DNA of 64,000 bases from KBS-83 sp051025295 (lineage in GTDB: Bacteria; Acidobacteriota; Terriglobia; Terriglobales; Acidobacteriaceae). The DNA lies in NCBI GenBank assembly GCA_051025295.1, contig JBMGJV010000015.1. The stretch is one strand, 5' to 3'. Of this stretch, positions 55,022 to 63,643 are shown piece by piece. Numbering within the stretch: position 1 is the first letter of the stretch; each line of letters starts with the position of its first letter. Below the pieces are notes generated by a model. That model was not told the DNA's origin and did no database searches. It saw only the letters and a list, made by a program, of their open reading frames with translations. Position numbers and translations under genes: made by a program.

Positions 55022-55210
55022 GTGCGTTTCCTACTCTGGTGTGTGCTTCTGGTGTTCTGCTGGCCGCTTGCACTGCTGGCGGCAGTGCTCTATCCGCTCG
55101 TTTGGCTCCTGCTGCTGCCGTTTCACGTCGTGGGCATCGCCGTGCATGGAGTGCTCGAGCTCATCTCGGGGGTTGTCCTGCTGCCCGGCCGCGTGTTGAA
55201 GCGGATCTGA
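55022..55210 (+). CDS. Small hydrophobic membrane protein
   Basis: 62 residues from a GTG with GGGAGG about ten bases upstream. Almost entirely hydrophobic, with two likely helices (about 3-30 and 34-55) and a basic end (LPGRVLKRI), consistent with an inner-membrane microprotein. No family recognised. It converges with the zinc metallopeptidase gene 7 bp away. Confidence 0.6.
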   Translation: MRFLLWCVLLVFCWPLALLAAVLYPLVWLLLLPFHVVGIAVHGVLELISGVVLLPGRVLKRI

Positions 55211-55217
55211 GCAGGTT

Positions 55218-56060
55218 CTACTCCGCGTCGCGGCTGGCAAACGTATTGCACTGCCGCATGTCGCCGCTGTCGAGCCCGCGTTCGAACCACTGCATGCGCT
55301 GTTGCGACGTGCCATGCGTAAAGCTGTCCGGCGCAATGTAGCCCTGCGTCATCTTCTGTAGATGATCGTCTCCAACCGCTGCGGCTGCCTGCAGGCCTTG
55401 CTGCACATCGGCACGATCGACGATGTTGCGCTGCTCCGTGCTGTGCGCCCAAACGCCGGCGTAGCAGTCGGCCTGCAGTTCGACCGCCACCGATAGCTTG
55501 TTGCCGGCCTCCGGGTTTGAGTCGCGCAACTGCTCCACCTTCTGCTCGGTCCCGACGATCTTCTGCACGTGGTGGCCGATCTCATGCGCGACTACATACG
55601 CCTGGGCGAAGTCTCCCGAGGCGCCGAAGCGGCGCAGGTCATTCCAGAAGCCGAGATCGATGTAGACCTTCTCATCCTGCGGGCAGTAGAACGGGCCCGT
55701 GGCGGCTCGCGCTGATCCGCAGCCTGAGTAGGTTGCTCCGCGGAAGAGCACCAGCCGTGCATGGCGATAGTTCGGCAGTATCTGGCTCCACGTCTTCTGT
55801 GTGTCATCAAGAACAAATGACACGAGTTGGGCAGAGCGCTGCTCATCCGCGGACGGCGGTGCTGCCGGCGCGGTATGCGTGACACCGCCGTTGCCCAGCA
55901 GATAAGCGCCAATGAAATTGCGTCCGGTGATCAGGCTGATGACGAGCAGCAGAAGCAGGCCGCCAATACCCAGTCCACCTCCGCCGAACCCAAAGCCGCC
56001 GCCGCCCGAACTGCGCCGGTCTTCAACGTCGCCGCTCAGCCCTCCTGGTGTCCAGTCCAT
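55218..56060 (-). CDS. YpfJ-family neutral zinc metallopeptidase
   Basis: 280 residues. A glycine-rich N-terminal segment (SSGGGGFGFGGGGLG) precedes one membrane helix (about 33-48). The catalytic domain has the zinc site VVAHEIGHHVQ and a downstream ELQADCYAGVWAH acidic ligand. Two cysteine-containing loops (YSGCGSARAATGPFYCPQD) are also typical. The family (PF04228) is of unknown substrate. Confidence 0.93.
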   Translation of the reverse strand: MDWTPGGLSGDVEDRRSSGGGGFGFGGGGLGIGGLLLLLVISLITGRNFIGAYLLGNGGVTHTAPAAPPSADEQRSAQLVSFVLDDTQKTWSQILPNYRHARLVLFRGATYSGCGSARAATGPFYCPQDEKVYIDLGFWNDLRRFGASGDFAQAYVVAHEIGHHVQKIVGTEQKVEQLRDSNPEAGNKLSVAVELQADCYAGVWAHSTEQRNIVDRADVQQGLQAAAAVGDDHLQKMTQGYIAPDSFTHGTSQQRMQWFERGLDSGDMRQCNTFASRDAE

Positions 56061-56288
56061 CCGGTACTCCTCTGCCCTCTGAGATGTTGCCTTTGCATTG
56101 TTGGAAGTGGATGAATGCAGGCGCGGTCATCTTACGTGAGCTCAATTTCGTGAACTTGCAGGCAACTGCGGCACCGTTGGTTGTTCGCACGCGCGTACCA
56201 CCCATACTGGGGCGATTGCTTCCAACAAAGTGAGGGAAACCCTGAGGCGCTTGGGCGCCCGTCCTCCACGTAACCGTCGCAGTTGTGA

Positions 56289-56720
56289 ATGCGGCGCATT
56301 CCCCGTATCCAGAGGTCCCCCGTGAGATCATCCCGTCTTCTTCCGGCCGCTTTGTGCGGACTGCTGGCTGCTTCCACGCTATCGCTTGCGTTGCCGGCTT
56401 ACGCAGTTCAGGACCAGAGCACGCCGGCAGCAACCCAGCCGGACAACACAGCCAAGAATAAGGCTCACAGCCGCACCGCGGATCAGCAGTCGGAGGCTAC
56501 CTCCGATCGCGAGATGACGCAGCAAATTCGCAAATCGATCGTGTCAGATAAATCGATCTCTACCTATGGACACAACGTGAAGATCATTACCCGCAACGGG
56601 ATGGTCACGTTGAAAGGTCCTGTGAAGTCGCAGGAAGAGAAGACCACGATCGCCTCCAAGGCGGCCGAGGCAGCCGGTGGCCAGGACAAGGTCACCGATC
56701 AACTCACCGTCAAGCAGTGA
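56289..56720 (+). CDS. Secreted BON-domain protein
   Basis: 143 residues. A basic N-terminus and hydrophobic stretch (LLPAALCGLLAASTLSLALPAYA) form a signal peptide; a GTG at 56322 is an alternative start. One BON domain (about 75-140) reads REMTQQIRKSIVSDKSISTYGHNVKIITRNGMVTLKGPV. OsmY-like BON proteins bind phospholipid and protect the envelope under stress. 33 bp before the next gene, likely co-transcribed. Confidence 0.9.
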   Translation: MRRIPRIQRSPVRSSRLLPAALCGLLAASTLSLALPAYAVQDQSTPAATQPDNTAKNKAHSRTADQQSEATSDREMTQQIRKSIVSDKSISTYGHNVKIITRNGMVTLKGPVKSQEEKTTIASKAAEAAGGQDKVTDQLTVKQ

Positions 56721-56753
56721 CGCACCAGTCTGCTCTGAGAAGGGAAAATCATT

Positions 56754-57464
56754 ATGGCAGGAAAAAATACAGCAGCTTTCGGCATCTATCCCACACGTTC
56801 TGCGGCCGAGTCGGCAGTGGATCAGTTGGTCGCAGCGGGATTTTCGAACCAGGATGTATCGGTCCTGATGGCGGACCAGCGCGGCTCACGTGACTTCGCC
56901 GCCGAGAAGAACACGAAGGCGCCTGAAGGCGCGACAACAGGTGGCGTCCTGGGCGGCGCCGTCGGCGGCACACTCGGCCTGCTGGCAGGCATCGGTGCGC
57001 TGGCCATTCCCGGCGTCGGTCCCCTGATCGCAGCAGGTCCGATCATGGGTACGCTCGCGGGTCTGGGCGCGGGCGGCGTTGTGGGCGGCCTCGTCGGCCT
57101 GCTGGTTGGTATGGGCATTCCGGAATACGAGGCGAAGCGCTACGAAGGCCGCGTGAAGGATGGTGGCATTCTCGTCTCGGTGCACTGCGACAGTTCGGAT
57201 GAGATCTCGCGCGCCAAGGAAGTGCTGAAGGCGACAGGCGCGGAAGACATTTCCTCCTCGGGCGAGAAGGGTGTGAGCACGCATACCATGGGCAGCGATC
57301 ACGAACGCACCACGGACCTGCGGCGCGCCGAAACCGGTCGAGTCGATCGTGAAGATGTCGTGGTCAACCGCACTACCCCGGGCACGTCCGCAGGTGTCAC
57401 TCGCACCTACGACGACGCGGTGGTAGACGAGCCGGCAGCCCCGGTACGGCCGCGCGATCTGTAA
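56754..57464 (+). CDS. YflT-like general stress protein with glycine-rich hydrophobic core
   Basis: 236 residues. The N-terminal domain (AAFGIYPTRSAAESAVDQLVAAGFSNQDVSVLMAD) matches the YflT/GsiB-like general stress family. A glycine-rich hydrophobic stretch (about 60-125, many GG pairs) may insert into membranes. The C-terminal part is polar and charged, probably disordered. Follows a BON gene and is terminated by the hairpin at 57488. Confidence 0.85.
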   Translation: MAGKNTAAFGIYPTRSAAESAVDQLVAAGFSNQDVSVLMADQRGSRDFAAEKNTKAPEGATTGGVLGGAVGGTLGLLAGIGALAIPGVGPLIAAGPIMGTLAGLGAGGVVGGLVGLLVGMGIPEYEAKRYEGRVKDGGILVSVHCDSSDEISRAKEVLKATGAEDISSSGEKGVSTHTMGSDHERTTDLRRAETGRVDREDVVVNRTTPGTSAGVTRTYDDAVVDEPAAPVRPRDL

Positions 57465-57487
57465 ATTGTCAGCATCGTTGAAATGAA

Positions 57488-57514
57488 AAGGCGCTCCTCA
57501 TCGAGGAGCGCCTT
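57488..57514. terminator. Bidirectional intrinsic terminator
   Basis: AAGGCGCTCCTC (57488-57499) and GAGGAGCGCCTT (57503-57514) form a perfect 12-bp stem with a three-base loop. CTGTTT follows on plus and TTCATTT on minus, between convergent genes. Confidence 0.85.
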
Positions 57515-57534
57515 CTGTTTGGCTACTGCACCCG

Positions 57535-60161
57535 CTACTGAGCAGGCGATGCGGATGGCGCAGCAGAAATCTGCCCCGGCGCGAAAGCATCCACCAGCGA
57601 GATGACCTTCATCTGCTGCTTCACCTGATCGAGCGATGCCGACGTCTTCAGCGTGATCTCAACCGGCTGCTTCGGCAACAGGTCGACGTAGTTGTCCGAG
57701 GCGTCAACATCCAGCGAGCCGAAGCTCAAATACGCGTCGCGAGCCAGCACCGGCGAGGTGAGGCGCACGGTGTAGCCGCCCGCAGTCTGCTGCACATCTG
57801 CCTGCACCATCGTCGCAGGTAATTGCACCTGCTTCGTGGGCACAAGATAAGCCATGTTGCGTGAGACCACCTGGCCGTCGATCGTCAGTTCGGCATCGAG
57901 GAAGACCGAAGCTGCGTCCGTGCCGTTCGGCACGAGATTGCTGAGCGGCATCGTCTGGTACACCTCACTCGAAAGAGCCGGAACCTCCACGGGCAAAGTC
58001 TTCTCGCTCACCACGGTGCCATCGAACTTCATCAACCGCGTTCGCAGTTGTCCGGTGGCTTTGCTCGTGCGGTCAGAGACGATGTACACCGCGGCCGCCC
58101 CGTCCTCAAGATGCGGTGAGACCAGGACGGGTGAGTAGAAGCGGCGCGCATAGTACTGCAAAGCCTTCCAGCGTCCGTAGTAATCAATGGAGGCCCACGA
58201 CGCCACCGGCCAGCAGTCGTTCAGCTGCCAATAGATAGACCCCATGGTGCGAGGGCGTTCGCGGCGCAGGTGCTCTGCGCCGATCTTGATGCCTTCTGCC
58301 TGCAGCACCTGGCTCACGTAAAGGAATGACGGGAAGTCCTTCGGTTCCGTGTAGTCCTTGAGCAGGTAGTCGTGAATGATCGAGTTGCCTTCGTCATTCT
58401 TCTGGTGCGCAAGCATGACGGGTGTGAAGATGCCGGTGCGGTCGGCAGGCTCGGTGAAGGCCTCAATCGTCTTCATCTCGGGGAACGACTGGAAGCCATA
58501 CTCGGTCATGAAGCGCGGATGGTGCTCTTCATAAGTAGAGAAGGGCACGCGGCCGTGCCACACGCTCCAGTCATGCATGTCGCCGGAGGCCTGACCCGGG
58601 GCGAGATCGTCTTCGTAGTTGGCGCTGGGTGAGCTTGGCCAATAGGGTGTTGCGGGATCGAGCTGCACGACCACGCGCGGCAACGTTTCGTCAAAAAGCA
58701 ATAAGTAGTCCTGCCACACGCGCGTCTGGCCCTTGGCGTCGAGCCCGGTGAAGATCTTGTTCTTCGCCCAGCCCAGCGACTCTTCTGTTTCGTTGTTGCC
58801 GCACCAGATCACGATGCTGGGGTGATTGCGCAGGCGGGTCACCTGGTACTCGGCTTCCTTCGTGACTCCCTCGCGGAAGCTATAAGTGCCGGGCTGCCAG
58901 TCATTACCGAACATGAAGTCCTGCCAGACCATGATGCCGAGCTCGTCGCACATCGCGTAGAACTCGTCCGTCTCGTAATAGCCACCGCCCCAGTGACGAA
59001 TCATGTTCATGTTGGCATCGCGCGCCGATTGGAGGATGCGGCGGTACTGTGCGGTCGTGACCCGCGAGGGGAACGAGTCGAACGGAATCACATCCGCACC
59101 CTTGCCAAAGACCGGTACGCCGTTGATGACAAACTCGAACGAGCGGCCCCACTGGTCCTTGTCACGGCGCAGCACGACGGAGCGCAGTCCCGTGCGCGTG
59201 GTCGCGGTGTCTTCGCTGCCGACCTTCGCGGTCCATGTATAAAGAGGCTGTGCGCCGTAGCCCGCCGGATACCAGAGGGCGGGATCGGCGATCTCGCTCG
59301 GCACCACGATATGGTTGTGGCCGGCGACGAGCGTCGTCTGCACCTTCTGCTCGTGGCGCTTACCGCTACCCTCCCACGCTACAGTGACTGTACTACTTCC
59401 TGATGCCGACGCGACGACGTCAACCTCAGCGTCCACGCGTGCGACGGATGCCGTGATCTCGCGCTGGCGAACATACAGACTCTCGATGCGGCCGCGTCCC
59501 AGGTCTCAAGGTGTGCGGCGCGCCAGATGCCGGCTGTGACAAAGGTTGGGCCCCAATCCCAGCCGTATTCGTAGGCAGCCTTGCGGATGTAGCTCTTCGC
59601 GGCCGCAGGCGTCTGCCCCTGCCACTTGTCGGCATAAGCGATGCGCTGTGCTTCCTTCGCAATCGCCGGAAAGACGACCGTCAACTCGTTCGCGCCCGGC
59701 TTGAGCCATGGCTTTGCGTCGACGCGCCAGCCGCGGAACATGTTGTCTGCGGTGAGCACGAGGTGGCCGTTCAGCGAGACCTCGGCATAGGTATCGAGAC
59801 CGTCAAAGACCAGATCCAGATGCTGATGGCCGAGTGTCGCCGCCGTCACGTTCAGGGTGGTGCGGTATTCCCAGTCCGCATCGCCGATCCACTGCAGCTT
59901 GGCTTCGTTGTCGCGGTAGTACGGATCGGGGATCAGCTTGTTCGCTAGCAGATCGAGGTGCACATCTCCTGGCACCGTGGCCGGGCGCCAATCGCCCGCA
60001 CTGCTTGCCGACGCGGCGGCAGCGCCTTCAGCAAGGCGCTGCCGAAACTGCCAGCCGGTGTTCAGCTCCGTGCTGGTGCGGGGGGCAGCGTGCGCCACGT
60101 TGAGAACGATACCAGCGAGGGCCAGAACGAACAGCAGACGAACGAAACGTAACGATGACAT
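57535..60161 (-). pseudogene. GH2 beta-mannosidase interrupted by a single-base deletion
   Basis: Reads as one secreted GH2 beta-mannosidase of about 875 residues when the frame is corrected. The first part (60161 down to about 59495) encodes the signal peptide and the sugar-binding domain (DWEYRTTL, YEYGWDWGPTF). The second part (frame +1, to 57535) holds the acid/base Glu in IVIWCGNNETEE and the nucleophile Glu in FMTEYGFQSFPE. The break lies in a GCGGCCGC run at 59488-59495: one extra C restores the frame, converting AASRVCMFA to ARIESLYVRQ. It may be a sequencing error or a true lesion. Confidence 0.85.
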
Positions 60162-60401
60162 GCAGTCTCTCGTGAAGGGGTTGGGGCGTTCTCCGGGTAT
60201 GCCGCGAACACGGCGCAATTGTACTTCGGGTGGAGCAGCGTGACCGTCCGTGCCTTCACTGGCAGGCCACATTTTGGCTGCTGATGTGCGCGTCCGTACC
60301 GTGCGATCCCCCGAAAGTCGAACGGGGCCGCGAAACTTGCTCGCTTAGGGTGGGTTCAGCATGCACGAGCGGCAGAAAGCCGCCAGGAGAAGAAGGGAAT
60401 C

Positions 60402-60755
60402 ATGAAACTCACACACGTAGTGTTTGCATCCGCTCTCGTCCTCGCGCCCTTCGCTGTCTATGCGCAGACTGCTGCCCCGACCCCGACACCCGGCAAGCAC
60501 GACTGGAACATCCACCAGCGCAAGGAGAAGCAGCAGGACCGCATCGCGAATGGTGTGAAGAGCGGCCAACTGACAGCAGGGGAGACCAAGCACCTGGAGA
60601 AGCAGGAGGTCGCAATCAATCACGAGGAGCATGCGATGCGCGCTCAGGACAACGGTCACCTGACGAGGCAGGACCGCAAGACGATCCACCACCAGCAGAA
60701 CCAGGAATCGCGCCGTATCTATCGTGACAAGCACAACACCCGCGTACAGAAGTAA
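60402..60755 (+). CDS. Small secreted protein, charged, with internal repeat
   Basis: 117 residues with AGGAG upstream and a signal peptide cleaved after AVYA. The mature part is His/Lys/Glu/Gln-rich and contains two similar segments: NGVKSGQLTAGETKHLEKQE (about residues 50-69) and DNGHLTRQDRKTIHHQQNQE (about 82-101). The pattern resembles small acidobacterial exported proteins with EF-hand-like or helical pairs. Function unknown. Confidence 0.8.
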   Translation: MKLTHVVFASALVLAPFAVYAQTAAPTPTPGKHDWNIHQRKEKQQDRIANGVKSGQLTAGETKHLEKQEVAINHEEHAMRAQDNGHLTRQDRKTIHHQQNQESRRIYRDKHNTRVQK

Positions 60756-60767
60756 AGAAGAGGACCC

Positions 60768-60806
60768 GCAAGGCCGGCCTCCGCTTCACTGTAAGGCCGG
60801 CCTTGC
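60768..60806 (+). terminator. Inverted repeat after the small secreted protein gene
   Basis: GCAAGGCCGGCCT (60768-60780) pairs with AGGCCGGCCTTGC (60794-60806), a 13-bp perfect stem with a 13-base loop. No T-run follows, so it may act as a stability element rather than a terminator. Confidence 0.5.
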
Positions 60807-60833
60807 GCTGCGAAGGAGCCGCCGTCGCGGTGG

Positions 60834-61115
60834 GTGACGGAACTGATATTCCGCTTAGAAAAGCCTGTAAGTGCAAGCAGCGATTGAGCCCTGCACAAAC
60901 GGCGGTACCCTCCGCAGTCCCGGATTGGTATGCATCGTGGCGCCCTGGAGTGCCGTTTCGGGAGGGTGAATGCCAGTCGGCAATGACGAAAGGGGGTAGG
61001 TAACCCGCAGGTTGACTTTGCGGGAACCACCTTTGTGTCATAGGCGCGTTCAATTTTGCTCCCTTACAATCCGTACTAGATTCCATAAGCAAGGAAGACT
61101 AGACAGGCCGCTCCG
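60834..61115 (+). promoter_or_regulatory. mreB upstream region: candidate promoter and structured leader
   Basis: A candidate promoter GTGACG (60834-60839), 16 bp, TAGAAA (60856-60861) would start transcription near 60868. Just after it, GTGCA/TGCAC (60871-60875 with 60892-60896) forms a hairpin. AAACGGC (60897-60903) pairs with GCCGTTT (60952-60958) while ACCCTCC (60907-60913) pairs with GGAGGGT (60961-60967). These helices interleave, as in a pseudoknot. TGCC/GGCA follows at 60971-60982, and CCCGCA/TGCGGG at 61004-61024. No known family was matched. The rest of this gap carries no gene that I can see. Confidence 0.4.
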
Positions 61116-62180
61116 ATGGCAAGTAACGGATTTCATTCGCGTTCTTCGCGCTCGCATGGCATGCGATCGCTCTTCAGCGTGTTCTCGTCGGATCTGGCCA
61201 TCGATCTGGGCACGGCCAACACTTTGGTGTATGCCCGAGGTAAGGGGGTCGTTGTCAACGAACCCTCCATCGTGGCTATTAACAAGAACACCGGCGAAAT
61301 CGAGGCGGTCGGGATCGAGGCCAAGGAGATGCTTGGCCGCACCCCCGGCAACATCGTCGCTATCAAGCCGATGAAGGATGGCGTGATCGCCGACTTCAAA
61401 GTCACCGAGAAGATGCTTAACTACTTCATCCGAAAGGCGCACAACCGCAAGATGCTGGTGCATCCGCGGATCGTGATTGGTGTGCCGTCGGAGATCACGC
61501 AGGTCGAGAAGCGCGCGGTCGAAGATTCGGCCTACCGCGCCAAGGCCAGCGAAGTGTTCCTTGTGGAGCAGGCGATGGTGGCCGCGATCGGCGCCGGGCT
61601 GCCCATTACGGAGCCGAGCGGCAACATGGTCGTCGATATCGGGGGCGGCACGACCGATATCGCCGTGATTTCGCTCTCCGGCATTGTGTACTCGCGGTCG
61701 GTCCGCATGGCCGGCAATCAGATGGATGAGGCAGTGATGAACTACCTCAAGCGCAAGTACAACCTGCTCATCGGCGAGCGCACGGCAGAGCAGATCAAGA
61801 TGGAGATCGGCTCGGCGTATCCCCTGGACAAGCCATTGCAGATGGAGATCAAGGGCCGCAATCTGATCGAAGGCGTGCCGAAGACGATCACGATCGACGA
61901 TTCGGAGATCCGCGAAGCGCTGGGCGAGTGCATCGCCGTGATTCTGAATGCGATCCGCGTGGCACTCGAACGCACCCCGCCGGAGCTTTCGGCAGACATC
62001 AGCGACCGCGGCATTGTGCTCACTGGTGGTGGCGCTTTGATCAAGAACCTGGACAAGCGCATCCGCGAGGAGACCGGCCTGCCCGTCTCGATCGCTGACG
62101 ATCCGCTCAAGTCCGTCGTGCTGGGGACCGGAAAGATGCTGTCGGACTTCCGGCTGCTGCGCAAGATCAAGATCGAGTAA
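61116..62180 (+). CDS. mreB: Rod shape-determining actin-like protein MreB
   Basis: 354 residues. Actin-fold ATPase that directs lateral wall synthesis. Phosphate-1 motif IDLGTANTLVY near residue 30, phosphate-2 MVVDIGGGTTDIAVISL, adenosine motif GIVLTGGGALI. The first 15 residues (ASNGFHSRSSRSHG) are extra; a second ATG at 61161 is the alternative start. Followed by mreC and mreD on the same strand. Confidence 0.97.
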   Translation: MASNGFHSRSSRSHGMRSLFSVFSSDLAIDLGTANTLVYARGKGVVVNEPSIVAINKNTGEIEAVGIEAKEMLGRTPGNIVAIKPMKDGVIADFKVTEKMLNYFIRKAHNRKMLVHPRIVIGVPSEITQVEKRAVEDSAYRAKASEVFLVEQAMVAAIGAGLPITEPSGNMVVDIGGGTTDIAVISLSGIVYSRSVRMAGNQMDEAVMNYLKRKYNLLIGERTAEQIKMEIGSAYPLDKPLQMEIKGRNLIEGVPKTITIDDSEIREALGECIAVILNAIRVALERTPPELSADISDRGIVLTGGGALIKNLDKRIREETGLPVSIADDPLKSVVLGTGKMLSDFRLLRKIKIE

Positions 62181-62260
62181 TCGGGGTCGGGATGCGCTGC
62201 CACGTTGGATCGGGGCCTCTGCCTATGTCGGTGATGTGTAACTGCTGGATGTGACGGACC

Positions 62261-63643
62261 ATGGACACCTTCTTCGAGCGCTACAAGAACATCATGGTTC
62301 TCTCGGCGGTGCTGATCCTGCAGTTCCTGGGTCTCGCCGTGCAGGTGCGGACGCCGGCCGCGAAGACCGGCGATGGCAAAGGCGTGCGCCTGCTGCGGTA
62401 CTGGGTAGTGGCGATGATGTCTCCGCCGGAGAAGGTCATGTCGCACACCGGCTCGGGAGTGCGCGGCTTCTGGGGCAGCTATGTCGATCTGCGGCACGCG
62501 CGTGAAGAGAACGACGCGCTGCGTGGCCAGGTAGAGCAGTTGCGGCTGGAGCAGGCTGCGCTGCTTGAAGATGCGCGCCAGGGCAAGCGGCTGCAGTCAT
62601 TGCTCTCGTTTCGCGAGAAGTACATCGCGAAGACCGTGCCTGCGCAGGTGATCGGCACCGCCGGCAGCGACCAGTCTCGCATTCTCTACATCGATAAGGG
62701 CTCGAAGGACGGCCTGAAGCAGGATCAGCCGGTGATCACGCCGGACGGCATCGTGGGCAAGGTGAAGGACGTCTTCCCGCACACCGCCCAGGTGCTTGAG
62801 ATCAACGATCAGACCAGTGGGGCGGGCGTGCTGCTGGAGCAGACGCGGCTCCGCGGCGTGCTGCGCGGCAATGCGTACGGACAGCCGCAGATCATCGATG
62901 TGCTGCCGGATGAACGCATCAAGGCGGGCGAGCGCGTCTTGACCAGCGGCGGCGACCAGATCTTTCCTCGCGGTCTTTCGGTCGGCACCGTGAAAGAGGT
63001 CGTGAACGACCCCGAGCACGAGCCGTATGTGAGCGTCGTTATTAGACCGGCCGCGAACCTGCAGCACCTCGAAGAGGTTCTGGTGGTGACCGAGACCAGT
63101 GACCAGATACCTGCGCCTGCGCAGCGCGACATCGCGAAGAGCGAAGCCGCTGGCGCCGAAGCCGCAGAGATGCAGCGCGCCTCCGACGTGCTCGCAGAGA
63201 AGCTGCCCGGTTTGACGGATCCGAGTGCTCCCAAGGCCGACGGAAAGAAAGCCGATGTCATTGACCTGCCGCCGCTGAAGCCGCTGGCTGCAGCCCATGT
63301 GGACCGCTTCTCGCCGGGTGAGGTTCCCGCGGCCACGCAGTTGACGCCCGGCAAGGCTGTCTATGTGGCGCCGCCGGACAATGCACAGGTCGTGCGTCCG
63401 AAGCCGCGCCGCCCTGCCGCAGCGATCGACGGGGCGGAAACGCCGGCCAGCACGACGCCGAAGCCTGTGCCCCACGCACAGCAGGAGAGCTTCATCATTC
63501 CCGGCACGGCGACCGGTCCGGATAAGCCGCTGATGGGACCGGAGAAGGCCGCTGCTGAAAAGGCTGCTGCAGACAAGACCGCTGCCGAAAAGACCAGGGC
63601 AGCCATCACGCCAACGCGGGCGAGCGGGGAGCAACACCAGTAA
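62261..63643 (+). CDS. mreC: Rod shape-determining protein MreC with long C-terminal tail
   Basis: 460 residues. An N-terminal membrane helix (about 12-28), a coiled coil (about 80-110), and the two beta domains of MreC (about 120-275: VIGTAGSDQSRILYIDKGSKDGL, TPDGIVGKVKDV, GDQIFPRGLSVGTV). The last 180 residues are Pro/Ala/Lys-rich and low-complexity (KAAAEKAAADKTAAEKTRAA), beyond the usual family length of about 280-300. The stop overlaps the mreD start by one base. Confidence 0.95.
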   Translation: MDTFFERYKNIMVLSAVLILQFLGLAVQVRTPAAKTGDGKGVRLLRYWVVAMMSPPEKVMSHTGSGVRGFWGSYVDLRHAREENDALRGQVEQLRLEQAALLEDARQGKRLQSLLSFREKYIAKTVPAQVIGTAGSDQSRILYIDKGSKDGLKQDQPVITPDGIVGKVKDVFPHTAQVLEINDQTSGAGVLLEQTRLRGVLRGNAYGQPQIIDVLPDERIKAGERVLTSGGDQIFPRGLSVGTVKEVVNDPEHEPYVSVVIRPAANLQHLEEVLVVTETSDQIPAPAQRDIAKSEAAGAEAAEMQRASDVLAEKLPGLTDPSAPKADGKKADVIDLPPLKPLAAAHVDRFSPGEVPAATQLTPGKAVYVAPPDNAQVVRPKPRRPAAAIDGAETPASTTPKPVPHAQQESFIIPGTATGPDKPLMGPEKAAAEKAAADKTAAEKTRAAITPTRASGEQHQ

